From: Acheta domesticus | Lineage: Eukaryota; Arthropoda; Insecta; Orthoptera; Gryllidae | Direction of reading: 5' to 3' | DNA: 64,000 nucleotides | Assembly: GCA_031308135.1 (NCBI GenBank) | Contig: JAHLJT010000631.1 | Location: forward strand, 145,866,734 to 145,930,733 | Shown: positions 42,956-54,179 of the stretch, one piece after another | How the letters are laid out: every line of letters starts with the position of its first letter | Position numbering within the stretch: the first letter of the stretch is position 1 | Notes under the pieces: model-generated | Seen by the model: the letters and a program-made list of their open reading frames with translations, nothing else | Told to the model about the DNA's origin: nothing | The model's database searches: none | Translations under genes and position numbers: made by a program

Positions 42956-43802
42956 CTTTATTAGTGGCAAGGCACAGGTCATTTGGCCTGCTCTTCCGCC
43001 TAACGACATTAAATATATACATTATTTCCTAAACTATGAAGAAAATCTAGGGAGGCAGAATACTTTTACTTCTGGGAGAGAAAACTAGGGACCATCCCGG
43101 CATACGCATTAAGCGATTGAGTAAACCCAGAAAACCTCAATTAGGATAGCAGCTGAAGGCCGAGGACATTAACAAAAATTGTAAATTTAAATTTACTTAA
43201 TACATTAATTAGGAAAATAATAAATTACAATATAAATTAATTAGACGAAAAATAATCAATGGTAATACGAAAATAAGTAACAAAACTTATACAATAAGAA
43301 TAAATATTGTGTAATGTTAAGTAGTGACTCTGTAGCTACAACAATATGGTAGCATAATTAAATTGATAATTATAAGAACAAAGATTAGAATATTTTCAAT
43401 TTCTATATCAGTTACAATCAATTAATTTTATAAGATTTTTAAATATTTTATAAGATGTTCAGCACTGCACATAAAGGGGATGGGTCTCGACAAAATGCTT
43501 TTATGTCTTCCGGAGTTCTTCCGCCCGTTACACTTCGTTTTTTTCTTTGACATCCACTCCTCCGATTTCTCAACCGACGCGACGGCTTGAGCAGGGAAGG
43601 AGGATTATATTCACAACGACGCAGCTATCGTCACAGCGAGTGAAGGGCAATGAGGGATTTCTCACTTGATGCAGAAAGATGCCAGAGGATAAAAGTAGGT
43701 AAAAGTAGATAAAAGTAGATAAAAAAGTAGATAAAGTAGATAAAAGTAGTAGAAGGTTTCTCCCAATTAATTCTAATCTTCTTTCTAACGATAGTCTTCT
43801 GC
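42956..43802. other. Unassigned noncoding sequence with a short tandem repeat
   Basis: 42,956-43,480 is AT-rich without recognised features. 43,480-43,690 is more GC-balanced and unassigned. 43,693-43,752 is an irregular tandem of AAAAGTAGAT-like units. No open frame is credible. Confidence 0.5.
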
Positions 43803-44180
43803 GTTGACCATTTTTACTTTCCCGTATACGTACGTATACACAGAGTGATGTACGTAGTATAGGGAAAGTTATGTAATGCTGCGCGAAAAAAATTCATTGC
43901 CGGGCCGTGATAACGAAAAAGTGGATAAAACCAGTTGCTAAATAAAGAAAAAAATCCCATAACACGTGGTGTAGCCAAGAACCCTTTTTTTGTATGTCTT
44001 TGATATCGAAAAACCAATTGAAAGGAAAAGTCCGTCTGTCTGTCCGTCTGTTTGTCCGTCCGTCTGTGAACACTGCTAGCGCCTAAACCATACGTACGAT
44101 TTCTTCCAAAATGGATATTTCCCGGTCGATCTGGTTCTAGTCGAAGCTTTGAGATTTTGAAAAAGATTCTTCAAAATTTG
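43803..44180 (+). repeat. REP type-A copy, first part (continues at 50,509)
   Basis: It starts with TTTACTTTCCCGTATACG and the GTATAGGGAAAGT arm, includes the GTCCGTCTGTCTGTCC patch (44,030-44,070) and stops inside AAAATTTGGG, where Jockey copy 2 was inserted. Confidence 0.8.
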
Positions 44181-44280
44181 GGAATGGAATACTCAGAAGG
44201 TGGCCGTGATTGGGAACTCACGTCTTTAAGAATATGTGTTACTTAATTTAACTCATTCTTTTAAAAGTTTTATTGCCGAC

Positions 44281-44934
44281 TGTTGTGTATCTGAAGGAAA
44301 ATGCGTCCTAAACAGGCAACAACAGTTTATTACACACTTGAACATACAGTTTGGTAACCCCGACGGCTCGTGGCCGTTTACATAAGTCGGAACCTTCGGT
44401 TCGGTGCGGTGCCGCCGCCGACAGCTTCCACGAGGCGTCGGTGCGCTCCCGTGAGGCGCGGTAAGGCTACCAACGCGCCCGAAAACCAGGGGCGCCAGCG
44501 TTATCGGCGCAGCGGGGGACACGGTTGCGTGGCCTCCACGAGTGGTGCCGATATGACGAGCGACCAGAAACGCGGCCGCTATCGAACGCGTGCCCTTAAG
44601 GCACGCTGCTATAGGCTGTGGGGCCCAGGGGCGAGCCGACCAAGTATTCGCTGGAATCCTAGCGGAGCCCAACCACAAATCCAAAAGACGTCCGGGGCAA
44701 AGCCGGTCCTAAGGCAAAGAACAAAATACAACGTTACACACTGTCGGACAATGCTGCGTTAGCTCGGGCTCTCCGCTGTCTCACTCACGCAGCGGTCTCC
44801 GCGTTCCCCCTGCCCCAGGTCGCTGCGGTATCCTTCCGCCGGCCAGCGACCCGGAACTATTTCTCGGGGTGGCAAGCTATGGTGCGCGCTGCATAGCGCG
44901 CCCCGTTCAAACTCTCGCCCCTGGATATACAGCA
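44281..44934 (-). repeat. gypsy 3' LTR
   Basis: 654 bp, GC-rich against its surroundings. Complement starts TGCTGTATATCC and ends CACAACA. Open frames of 130 and 143 codons inside it occur identically in the other LTR and look incidental. Confidence 0.95.
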
Positions 44935-44973
44935 TCCCTCCCCTCTTAAGAAGAAACATATGGCGCTGCGCGC

Positions 44974-46560
44974 TTATGTTTCTTTTTCATTTTTCCCAGA
45001 CGCCGCGACTCCCAGACGGGTGGCGACGGCTCCTTTTTGTTTCTGCAGCCTATCTAGTTCCTCTTTCACCTTACTTTTTATAGCGAATGGGACTGGTCTC
45101 GCCTTCAAAAACCTTGGCCTTGCATCTTGTTTCAAAGTCACATGAGCTTCCATGTCCCGCGCGCACCCTAATTTTCCTTCAAATAGATCTTTAAACTTGT
45201 TGCACACCTGCTCTAAATCTTGAAAGGGGATGGTATCCGAGATAATGTTTACTTGATCCTGTAGTGTGAACCCATAACTACTAAACGAGTCCATTCCGAA
45301 AATGTTCGTTGCATCTTGACTCGACACTACTAAGAATGTTAGCGATCTCCTTACCCCCTTATAACTTGTTTGCAGAGCTGTTTTCCCTAACACGGGAATT
45401 TCCTGATTGCCATATCCTACGAGCGTTGTGGTGCAATTTTCCAACCTCGGGCTCCCTAGCAAGGCATAAGTTTTCGCATTAATTAATGTTGACGTTGCTC
45501 CCGTGTCGACTAGGAAATCTACCATTACATCTTGAATTGCTAACTTTATTATGATACGTTTCTTAAGGACTTCCAAATTGTTTACTTTTTCCCCAATCCA
45601 CTTTACCGTATTATCGTCCTTCCTTCTCTTTCTATCTTTCACTTTACTATCATTGTTCCCACAAACTGCTTTTACATGCCCGGTTTTCCCACAGTTGTAA
45701 CAAACTGCCTTCTTAAACCTGCATTCAGTTCTTGAATGTGAGACGTAACATCCCCTGCATGATTTCAGTCTGCTTTCTGGGTTGATATTATTGTTCGATT
45801 TTTCTTCCTCAGGAGGTGGCCTCGTCTTTTCAGATCTAATCTCCGCCAGTTCCGCGTACCTGCCAAACTCTACGTCCGTGAAATGCGTCATTTCATGGCT
45901 TTGCGCGATGGCGATAACTTCGTCCAATTTTGGATTCTGTAATTTTAACGTTTCCCTCCTCACTTGCCTCTCCGGCGCGTGCTGGATGATCATGTCTCTA
46001 ATCATCGAATCCGCGTACGAATGCCCGCAACCTTCCTTCTCGCAAACAAATTTGCAATTCTTCGTAAGACCCCTCAACTCCGTAATCCATTGCATGTACG
46101 ATTGCTCGGGCTTTTTATTCGTTCTGAAAAATTTGAACCTTGCTGCCGTGATATTTACTTTACTCTCAAAGAACTCAGCAACCTTCTTTTTCAGATCAAT
46201 AAACGTCAGGTCAGCGGGGTTCGCGTCAGGGACTAATTTCTTGATTAGATTATATATTTCGGGGCCTACCCAGGACAAAAACAAAGCACGTCGCTGTCCG
46301 TCGGCTGTTACCTTGTGAGACTCGAAGTGTTGTTCTAACCTTTCCATATAACTCTCCCAATCTTCTTTCGCTGGGTCGAATTGTTGAAAAGCTGGTGGTG
46401 GTGTCTGTCTAAACTCCATCAGCTGCTGGATTATTCCGTTTTGCTGCCGGATTTGTTCCTGTAATTGTTTCTGCTGCTCCAGGAACTGTTGCTGTAACAA
46501 TTGCACAACACTTTCAAACGATCCGGTAGCCATTACGTCTGCAATTACTACTCTGCACAC
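44974..46560 (-). CDS. gypsy gag-protease polyprotein, RT truncated
   Basis: 528 codons without internal stop. The N-terminal third is Gln-rich and helical (LLQQQFLEQQKQLQEQ); gag core residues about 60-240 include FRTNKKPEQSYMQWI; the zinc knuckle CYNCGKTGHVKAVC is near residue 290; the aspartic protease VDFLVDTGATST is near residue 355; RT begins with RPVPFAIKSKVKEELDRLQ near residue 500 and then departs into an unrelated tail at the deletion junction. Integrase, RNase H and most of RT are missing. The retained frame suggests it could still supply Gag, or be moved in trans by a full-length relative. The start at 46,560 or an internal Met is uncertain. Confidence 0.9.
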   Translation of the reverse strand: MCRVVIADVMATGSFESVVQLLQQQFLEQQKQLQEQIRQQNGIIQQLMEFRQTPPPAFQQFDPAKEDWESYMERLEQHFESHKVTADGQRRALFLSWVGPEIYNLIKKLVPDANPADLTFIDLKKKVAEFFESKVNITAARFKFFRTNKKPEQSYMQWITELRGLTKNCKFVCEKEGCGHSYADSMIRDMIIQHAPERQVRRETLKLQNPKLDEVIAIAQSHEMTHFTDVEFGRYAELAEIRSEKTRPPPEEEKSNNNINPESRLKSCRGCYVSHSRTECRFKKAVCYNCGKTGHVKAVCGNNDSKVKDRKRRKDDNTVKWIGEKVNNLEVLKKRIIIKLAIQDVMVDFLVDTGATSTLINAKTYALLGSPRLENCTTTLVGYGNQEIPVLGKTALQTSYKGVRRSLTFLVVSSQDATNIFGMDSFSSYGFTLQDQVNIISDTIPFQDLEQVCNKFKDLFEGKLGCARDMEAHVTLKQDARPRFLKARPVPFAIKSKVKEELDRLQKQKGAVATRLGVAASGKNEKET

Positions 46561-46591
46561 GGAGTTCTAAAGTACCTCGTCGCCAATTTAC

Positions 46592-47245
46592 TGTTGTGTA
46601 TCTGAAGGAAAATGCGTCCTAAACAGGCAACAACAGTTTATTACACACTTGAACATACAGTTTGGTAACCCCGACGGCTCGTGGCCGTTTACATAAGTCG
46701 GAACCTTCGGTTCGGTGCGGTGCCGCCGCCGACAGCTTCCACGAGGCGTCGGTGCGCTCCCGTGAGGCGCGGTAAGGCTACCAACGCGCCCGAAAACCAG
46801 GGGCGCCAGCGTTATCGGCGCAGCGGGGGACACGGTTGCGTGGCCTCCACGAGTGGTGCCGATATGACGAGCGACCAGAAACGCGGCCGCTATCGAACGC
46901 GTGCCCTTAAGGCACGCTGCTATAGGCTGTGGGGCCCAGGGGCGAGCCGACCAAGTATTCGCTGGAATCCTAGCGGAGCCCAACCACAAATCCAAAAGAC
47001 GTCCGGGGCAAAGCCGGTCCTAAGGCAAAGAACAAAATACAACGTTACACACTGTCGGACAATGCTGCGTTAGCTCGGGCTCTCCGCTGTCTCACTCACA
47101 CAGCGGTCTCCGCGTTCCCCCTGCCCCAGGTCGCTGCGGTATCCTTCCGCCGGCCAGCGACCCGGAACTATTTCTCGGGGTGGCAAGCTATGGTGCGCGC
47201 TGCATAGCGCGCCCCGTTCAAACTCTCGCCCCTGGATATACAGCA
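46592..47245 (-). repeat. gypsy 5' LTR
   Basis: 654 bp, the same as 44,281-44,934 apart from one seen substitution (CACTCACACAGC here versus CACTCACGCAGC there). It should hold the promoter for the element on the minus strand; no individual promoter motif is claimed. Confidence 0.95.
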
Positions 47246-47465
47246 CCGACCATTCAGTGGACTACAGTTGTGGGTTTCATAGTGCAGTGCTGTGAAAGTT
47301 TTATTTATCAGTGCTATTCAAAAACAGTTACCGCGGGGAACAGTCGACGCACCTGTGACGACGTGCCCTAGTGAGCGAATCATATCAAAAAATGCTAATC
47401 AGGAAAACACTTCCTACCCATAACCCTACCAACATCAAACCCTACAATATCCAACAAACACTTTC

Positions 47466-47771
47466 ATGAATCTCAGCGCTGCCACTGCAGCACCCACACC
47501 TCCCCCCCACGGCCCCTCCTCACTGACCCCAAAACCGCGCATAGTGCACTCCAACCGATCAGCTATAACAAATCCGTACCAGCGCAGTTCACGCCCATTA
47601 TACTCAGATTTTTTAAAACCTACTTATCACCGAACTTATCATTATCCACCACAAATCATGCAATTGATCTCTCAACAAATATATTTCTTTACTAACCTAA
47701 TAAATCAAACTCTCCCAGCCTTCACACACTCAATTCTTCAGTCTTTGTACTATCCACAAAGTAATGTCTAA
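47466..47771 (+). pseudogene. Jockey copy 2, ORF1 remnant
   Basis: 101 codons: a Pro-rich start (AAPTPPPHGPSS), RPLYSDFLKP, then an Ile/Leu-rich C-terminal helix (ISQQIYFFTNLINQTLPAFT). Normal Jockey ORF1 is several times longer and has zinc knuckles, so the middle has been lost. The stop overlaps the ORF2 ATG by 8 nt (47,764-47,771, ATGTCTAA), the same as in copy 1. Confidence 0.65.
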
Positions 47772-50369
47772 TAATAATTCCCAACACCATCTACTCCGCG
47801 TAATATCGTGGAATGCAAATGGATTACGACCTAACATCCACTCGCTTGCTCACTTTCTACATAGCAATAAAATTAATGTAGCTTGCATCCAAGAAACACA
47901 CCTGAGTCCCTCGATGAGGATTTATATTCCAGGATATGAATTACATCGCTATGACCGCCCAAGAAGAAGACGCAGAGGAGTCGCGATATTTGTTAAAAAT
48001 AATATATTACACCACGTTCAATCAATTAACCACACCAATACTTTCGAAAATATAAGAGTAGTCATACACCAGAACACACATTCTAAACTCAATATAATAT
48101 CGATTTACAAACCACTAAATATCCCATATAAGCCAGGTGATATTGACATACAACTTACTCCAAACGAACCCACCATCATTGTAGGTGACTGGAACGCGAA
48201 ACATATGGTTTGGGGCAGCAGATTGAATACTCCGAATATCTCTTCTAAACGATATACAAAGACTTAACTTGATAATTCATGCACCAGAAACTCCAACTTA
48301 TTATCCTTATTGTCCAACAGTTCAGGCCGACGTTCTTGATTTCAGCGTCTCAAGAGACATCAGTTATAATATTCATGTTGAAACTCACATAGCTCTTCAA
48401 TCAGATCATCGCCCACTCATATTCACTCTCGATACTTCACCCCGCGAAATCCGTCCCGCCCAACCTTATAATTTCCAAAAGGTGAACTGGCAATATTATC
48501 AACTCCTTGTCACACAACTCCTACCTCCACTACCAACACTAAAAACCACACAAGAAATAGACAAAGCAATCAATGTACTTACACCATATTAGATACATTA
48601 GATTTAACTGCCCCATCAACAAGACCCAACTCTCCACTCGCACCCATACCACCCATACTACAAAAATTGATTCATCACAAACGTTACATAAGAAATCACT
48701 GGCAGAAACACAGATCTCCGTTCCTAAAATCGTACCTGAACTTACTCACCAAAATTGTGAGAAAACTTTTAGCCATCACTAATGCTCAGAAGTTACACTT
48801 CCAAACACAAACGGCAAAATCTACAGACCACTCCTTATGGAACATAACACGGCGTATCCTGAAAAAGCCTATCAAAGTACCTTCCCTCACCACTTTATCG
48901 GGTACCATATCTTTACCATCTGAAAAATGCGAAGTGTTAGGAAAATACTTTGCTACATCATTCACACCCCACCCAACCAAAAATCCTGAACATGACAATT
49001 TCATCTCAGAAGAAAACTTGAGGCCAACAATCACAGTGCCAGAATGTCCAAAATTCATTTCTCCGTTAGAAATCATTAAATATATTTCTCTGTCAGCCCT
49101 CAAAGTATCAAACGGTTTCGACCAAATCTCAGCGTACTTACTCAAACGTCTTCCTCTGAAAGTCATTGTACACATCACAGCAATATTTAATGCAGCCCTG
49201 ACAATGTCATACTTCCCCCACACATGGAAATACGCACATATCATCCCCATACCCAAACCAGGAAAACCAAATGATGACCCAGAGAGCTACCGCCCAATTA
49301 GCCGGCTATCCTCCATGGGAATATTACTTGAAAAATGCATCCTCACCAGACTAAATAATCATCTCGCCACATTAAATATAATACCACCTCATCAGTTTGG
49401 GTTTCAACCTCAGCTTTCAACAAACAACCGGCGATTGACACCATACCACATTGCGACCAACATACCACATTGCGATTGACAGAGGACATTATCGACGCAT
49501 AATAGAAGATTTTCTTAGTGAACGCACTTTTTCAGTGCGGCTTCGCGGTGCACTCTCAACACCATACCTCATCAAAGCAGGAGTTCCGCAGGGTTCGAGC
49601 CTCTCTCCAACCTTATTCAATATCTACATAGCTGACGTACCCACCACACCATCAACATCCATTGCCACTTTTGCAGATGACACAGCATTCTACACCACAA
49701 ACCGAGACATAGAAACAGCAATAGAGGATCTGCAAAACCATCTCACTGTATTTTCCAATTGGGCACAGAAACGGCACATTCAGATAAATGCAAGCAAGAG
49801 CCAAGGGAAAATATTTACTCTTCGAAGACCACTTGCCCCACCCACATTCACCTATCAAAAACATAACATGGATTCATGGATTCATGGAAACATGGATTCC
49901 CGCGAACGCCACGGGAAAATACCTTGGAGTATTACTCGACAGACGACTCACATGGAGACCCAATATCATACATAGAATAGCACCAGCCACTAAACGAACA
50001 CATCAGTTATATCCCCTACTCAAAAAATCATCCCCACTCCAATTACACACATCCATTCATCTCTACCAAACAATCATACGATCTATATTAAGTTATGCAT
50101 CTCCTGTCTGGGCCGCAGCATCCAAAACAAATATTCAGAAAATCCAAACATTCCAAAATAAATTCCTAATAATAAGCACAAAAGCACCCTGGTTCATTCC
50201 AAACTCTCAAATCCATCAAGAACTCGGTATCACACCTATCACTGTACATTTTCCCCTTCTATCCGCAAAATTCTATAACAAAATTTCTCGAATACCTTCA
50301 GCTATCCATTTCAAACTTGGCAAACAGAACCCTCATCGTAAAGGATTGAAAAGGAAATTACCCAGATAA
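47764..50369 (+). pseudogene. Jockey copy 2, ORF2 endonuclease-reverse transcriptase
   Basis: Endonuclease: ISWNANGLRP, CIQETHL (Glu), IIVGDWNAKH, then a shift near 48,267 and LQSDHRPLIF (catalytic His). RT: after shifts near 48,600, YRPISRLSSMG, HQFGFQPQLST, then a disrupted motif A region, KAGVPQGSSLSPTLFNIYIADV (motif B; only part shown) and FATFADDTAFY-type box with both Asp present. Thumb: KYLGVLLDRRLTW and PVWAAASKTNI. Small local duplications cause some breaks (CATACCACATTGCGA at 49,442 and 49,461; ATGGATTC repeats at 49,869-49,899). Confidence 0.8.
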
Positions 50370-50508
50370 TTTTTTGACTCTCCTTAATTAGACTGGAAGC
50401 GATTAGCCTTTCCGTGTAATATAAAGTGCTTCTAAAAATGCAATAATCACGATAAAAGAAAATATTTGCTGAGGGCCTCAGGCCAAGCAAGAATAAATTT
50501 AAAAAAAA

Positions 50509-51725
50509 TTGAGGGTACTTTAATGAAGCCCTCCAGACACATTTCAAACTTTTCTTAGAAACAGCTCCAAATTTTTTCTTTAAATTTCTTGTAAGAATAG
50601 AGAAAAATACACTTATTAAGATGGCATAGGTCCGACTTTCACGGATAACTCTGAATTTTCGAAAATTGTGAAAGTTTAAATTTTTTTCGGCGTCTTTCTC
50701 CTACTATAAAATTGAAGATAGAGATTTTTCATTCAAATAGAATGTGTTCTCCAAAGTGGGTTCTTTGTTTAAGGTCATGTACATTGTTCTAAGTTTAGTA
50801 GTTTTCGCGCAATATTGCGTGCAATATGTGCAATTTTAAAAAATTACAAAAACTAGATCTTCTAAAGAACGGTTCCAAAATTTTTCTTCAAACTTTTGGT
50901 AGGGATAGTGCTAAATGTACCCTATGAGATGATATAAACGCCATATTGCTCTATACTTTTGTTTTTTTCAAAAATTGCAAAAATGTAATTTTTTTACTTG
51001 TCTTTCATGTCGTTAATATTTGCACTAGCGGCGAATTGTTCGCATTATTATATTTATGAGTACATGTGCTTTAAATAATGTCAAATAAAGTTTATCGAAA
51101 ACATAACCGTTTTCTGTGAAAACGTAGTTCAAATTTCCGCATTTTCAGAAACGCTCAAACACCATTTTCTCATTAATGGCTACCAATTTTTCTTCAAACT
51201 TTTCGAATGGATAGTGCTAATTGCACTCTCTAATATGACGACTTTTTATTTTGAGGTTAAAGTTTATTTTGAGGACTTTTTTTTGTTTTTTCAAAACTTA
51301 CATATGTTATTTTTTTAAAGGATCTCTCACATCTTTAATATTCACATTACCAGCCATTTGTAAAGATTATTATATTTGGGAGTGTAAGTGCTTCAAATAA
51401 CTTCAAATCAAGTATTTTGAATACTCAAACATTTTCTGTGAAAATGAGCTTCATATTTCGCGTTTTTACTAACGCTAAAACACAATTTTCTTTAAAATTT
51501 CCACTTAGGGCTAGGTTTTTGTGTTGTTTAATATTCTAAAATTAATATTTTCGTTCTACCAACAGGAAACCAAAAAATTAAGAAAATGACAAAAAACGTA
51601 CTTTTGGCGGTGATAGTAGGTAGCTGGCAAGAACGAGTATATGGCAATTCCGAATAGCTAGCAAAGACCCAAGGAAATAGAAAACCAATACGGGAAAGTC
51701 TGTGCCATTCTGTAGCACCACTAGT
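50509..51725 (+). repeat. REP type-A copy, continuation of 43,803
   Basis: Body modules from GGTACTTTAATGAAGCCC to CTGTAGCACCACTAG at 51,723, followed head to tail by the next copy. It contains the GCGCAATATTGCGTGCAATA palindrome at about 50,807. Noncoding. Confidence 0.8.
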
Positions 51726-53071
51726 TACTTTCCCGTATACGTACGTATATAAGTAGTAATAGGGAATGTTATGTAATGCTGCGGAAAATCGATATTAAGA
51801 TTTCAACGGAAATACACGTGTTGGGTCCCCTGACACCGAGAAAGTGGTTCTTTTCAAAACGTCCGTCCCTCCGGTCGTCCGTTCGTCTGTCCGTCCGTCT
51901 GTCAGTCTGTGAACAACACTAGCTTTTAAACCGCTCAGGCGATGTTCTCCAAAACTGCTAATCCCCGATCGATCTGGCTGATCTTGTGGCTCCTTGAATT
52001 TGAAACCAGTATTTTAATTTTGGGGCGTACTTTACATGAAGCCTCCCGTACATTTTCAAAATTTTTTCAAAACGGCTCCAATTTTTTTCTTTAAACTTCT
52101 TGTAAGAATAGAGTAGAATACACTTATTAAGGCGGCATAGATCCGATTACATCTGAATTTTCTAAAATTGCGTAAGTTTGAATTTTATTACGCGTCTTCC
52201 TCATACTACAAAATAGTAGATAGAGATTTTTCCTTCAAATAAATTCATTCTTTATAAAATTTGTTCTCCAAAGTTAGTTCTTTCTTTATGGTCATGTATA
52301 TTTTTTTGAAACTTTTAGTAGTTTTCGCGGAATATTGCGTGCAATATGTGTAATTTTAAAAAAATTACAAAAACAAGATTTTCTCAAAAACGGTTCGAAA
52401 TGTTTTTCCTTGCACTTTCGCTAGTGATAGTGCTAAATGTACTCTATTAGATGTCATTCATGGTCTATTCATTTGTTTTTTCAAGAAGTGCAAACATTTT
52501 TTTTGACTTGCCTCTCACGTCGTTAATATTTACAGTAGCGGTGACATATTAATGTGTACATATACTTTAAATAATGTCAAGTAAAGTTTCTCGCCAACTA
52601 AACCGTTTTCTGTGAAAATAAGCTTGAGATTCTACATTTTCAGGGACGCACAAACCCTATTTTCTGATAAACGTCTCTAATTTTTTTCTTCAAAGTTATG
52701 GAATGGATAGTGCTATATTAATATAACACTTCATTTCGGAGAGTTTTTTTTTATTACACAAATTTAATTATTTTGAAAGATCTCTCACATCTTTAATATG
52801 CACATTACCAGCAATTTGTGAACATTATTATATTTGTAAGAGTAAGTACTTCAAATTACTAACAATGATGTTTTTTGGAAAAGTCAAAGATTTTCTGAGA
52901 AAAGAGCTTCAAATTTGGCATATTTAGTAGCTCTTATCTGCCATTTTCGTAAAAACGGCTACACATTTTTAAAGAAAATTGCCATTTAGGACGAGGTTTT
53001 CGTGTTCTTTAATATGCTAAAGTTAATATTTCCGTTTTATCATTAAGAAACCGACATATTGAAAAAATGTA

Positions 53072-53075
<4 letters not shown>
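51726..53075 (+). repeat. REP copy (mixed type) up to a (TA)n-bounded insertion
   Basis: Hairpin start TTACTTTCCCGTATACG at 51,726, GTCCGTC patch at 51,862-51,905, then body modules diverged from other copies. It stops at GAAAAAATGTAATG before the (TA)n tract; undisturbed copies read AAAAATGTACTTTTGGCGG here. Confidence 0.7.
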
Positions 53076-53127
<52 letters not shown>

Positions 53128-53704
53128 GTGTCCAGAAGCTCCCGTTACAAAAAAATACCTCAAATTCTGTGTTGCTTCATGAAAAATGGCAGGTCCAGTT
53201 TTTCCGAAAAAAATTTTGTCTTTGAGAAAATTGAGTTTAAAAGTCACTTCCGGGCCGCGAAATTCAAACCGGCCGCAATGACACCAGACGGCGGCGCCTC
53301 CTTCTGCGCGGAGCATTTCCTCGTTTCTCCGCGTAAACGATGAAACAGTCGAGTAATATTCTGTATAAAAATAATAAAAGTATCGCGTGGCTTACACTAG
53401 AATACGTTAATAGTATAAAACGTTTGTAGGTTCTGTTTAGTAAATATTTTAAATGTACTTATTGAAAATTCAGTTTTGTTCAAAATGATAGCCACGGTAC
53501 ACGGCGGCGTAAACGTAAATGAAGAACACATCTAACACTTATGAAAAATATTGAATCTCCTGGAATGCTCGAATTGTTATTTTTAGCACATATTCATATG
53601 GACTAGTGCCTTGGGCTTAAGACTGCCACATGAAGATTATTCTAAAAACCGTGATAAACAAAAAAGTATTTCGGAAATGAAATATTTGTTCATGAAAATA
53701 CCGA

Positions 53705-53751
<47 letters not shown>
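53076..53751. mobile_element. Insertion bounded by (TA)n on both sides
   Basis: About 25 TA units at 53,076-53,124 and about 22 at 53,707-53,751 enclose roughly 580 bp of non-REP sequence. REP text continues immediately after (GGGCGGCGATAGATGG), so the whole block was added at a TA in REP. The interior starts CAGGTGTCCAGAAGCTCC and holds a GC-rich stretch (53,215-53,330) with unrecognised content. No transposase. Tyr-Ile-repeat ORFs across the (TA)n are artefacts. Confidence 0.6.
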
Positions 53752-53752
<1 letters not shown>

Positions 53753-54090
53753 CGGCGATAGATGGCATGGTTTTCTCCATGAAATTTATTTATCAAATCT
53801 ACATTTTCAAATAAGATTATGCTTATTTTTTTTTAAAATACCAGTAGTTTTTTTTAGAATTTCGTGACAAACCTAATAGCCCGCTGCAAATTTACTGCGC
53901 TTCAGACTGCTGCATGTGTCGTAAATTTTTGTGTCTTGATATAGCTTTATGGTAACAGGCTTCTTTTCCCAATACCAAGTTTTTGGAACCTTTTGTATTA
54001 TTTTTTTACGCAATTGTAGAAATCACATAGTTTTTGGCAAGCGATGGAAACAATGTGTTGTTCGCTTCTGGGTTGAATTGGTCTCTTTCA
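53752..54090 (+). repeat. REP type-B fragment
   Basis: It contains GATAGATGGCATGG, the GTGACAAACCTAATAGCCCG block and the TTGTTCGCTTCTGGGTTG block, and fades at about 54,090 before the hAT-like gene. Noncoding. Confidence 0.6.
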
Positions 54091-54179
54091 AATAATAGTT
54101 GAAAACAATGATTTACACACATACGTGGAACTGAAAAACGATTTTATTTTGTATGATGCTCTTTTCAATAATGAAAATT

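Larger units (their letters stand above)
44281..47245 (-). mobile_element. Ty3/gypsy LTR retrotransposon, internally deleted
   Basis: Two 654-bp LTRs (44,281-44,934 and 46,592-47,245) with TG...CA ends and a 5-bp TSD CCGAC (44,276-44,280 and 47,246-47,250). I noticed only one base difference between the LTRs (44,789 region G versus A), so insertion is recent. The internal part is only 1,657 bp: a primer-binding-site-like TGGCGACGAGG a few bases inside the 5' LTR, gag, protease and the first residues of RT; most of pol is gone. A purine-rich AAGAGGGGAGGGA precedes the 3' LTR. Confidence 0.95.
44181..50508 (+). mobile_element. Jockey-type retrotransposon, copy 2, containing a gypsy element
   Basis: It splits a REP-A copy (AAAATTTGGG before, AAATTGAGGG after, the TSD being blurred by the A tail). 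The 5' UTR is divided by the gypsy element (44,181-44,280 and 47,246-47,460). ORF1 is reduced to its end, ORF2 is broken by several frameshifts, and the 3' end AATAAATTTAAAAAAAA is the same as in copy 1. The RT differs enough from copy 1 to be a separate family in the same lineage. Confidence 0.8.

Noticed and set aside
44253..44762. ORFs of 143 and 130 codons, present again at 46,588-47,073
   Set aside because: They lie inside the gypsy LTRs, are identical because the LTRs are, overlap on opposite strands and show no protein domain.
45782..46318. 178-codon plus-strand ORF
   Set aside because: Antisense shadow of the gypsy gag frame, which contains the zinc knuckle and protease.
53023..53343. 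ORFs with Tyr-Ile repeats
   Set aside because: Read-through of (TA)n microsatellite.
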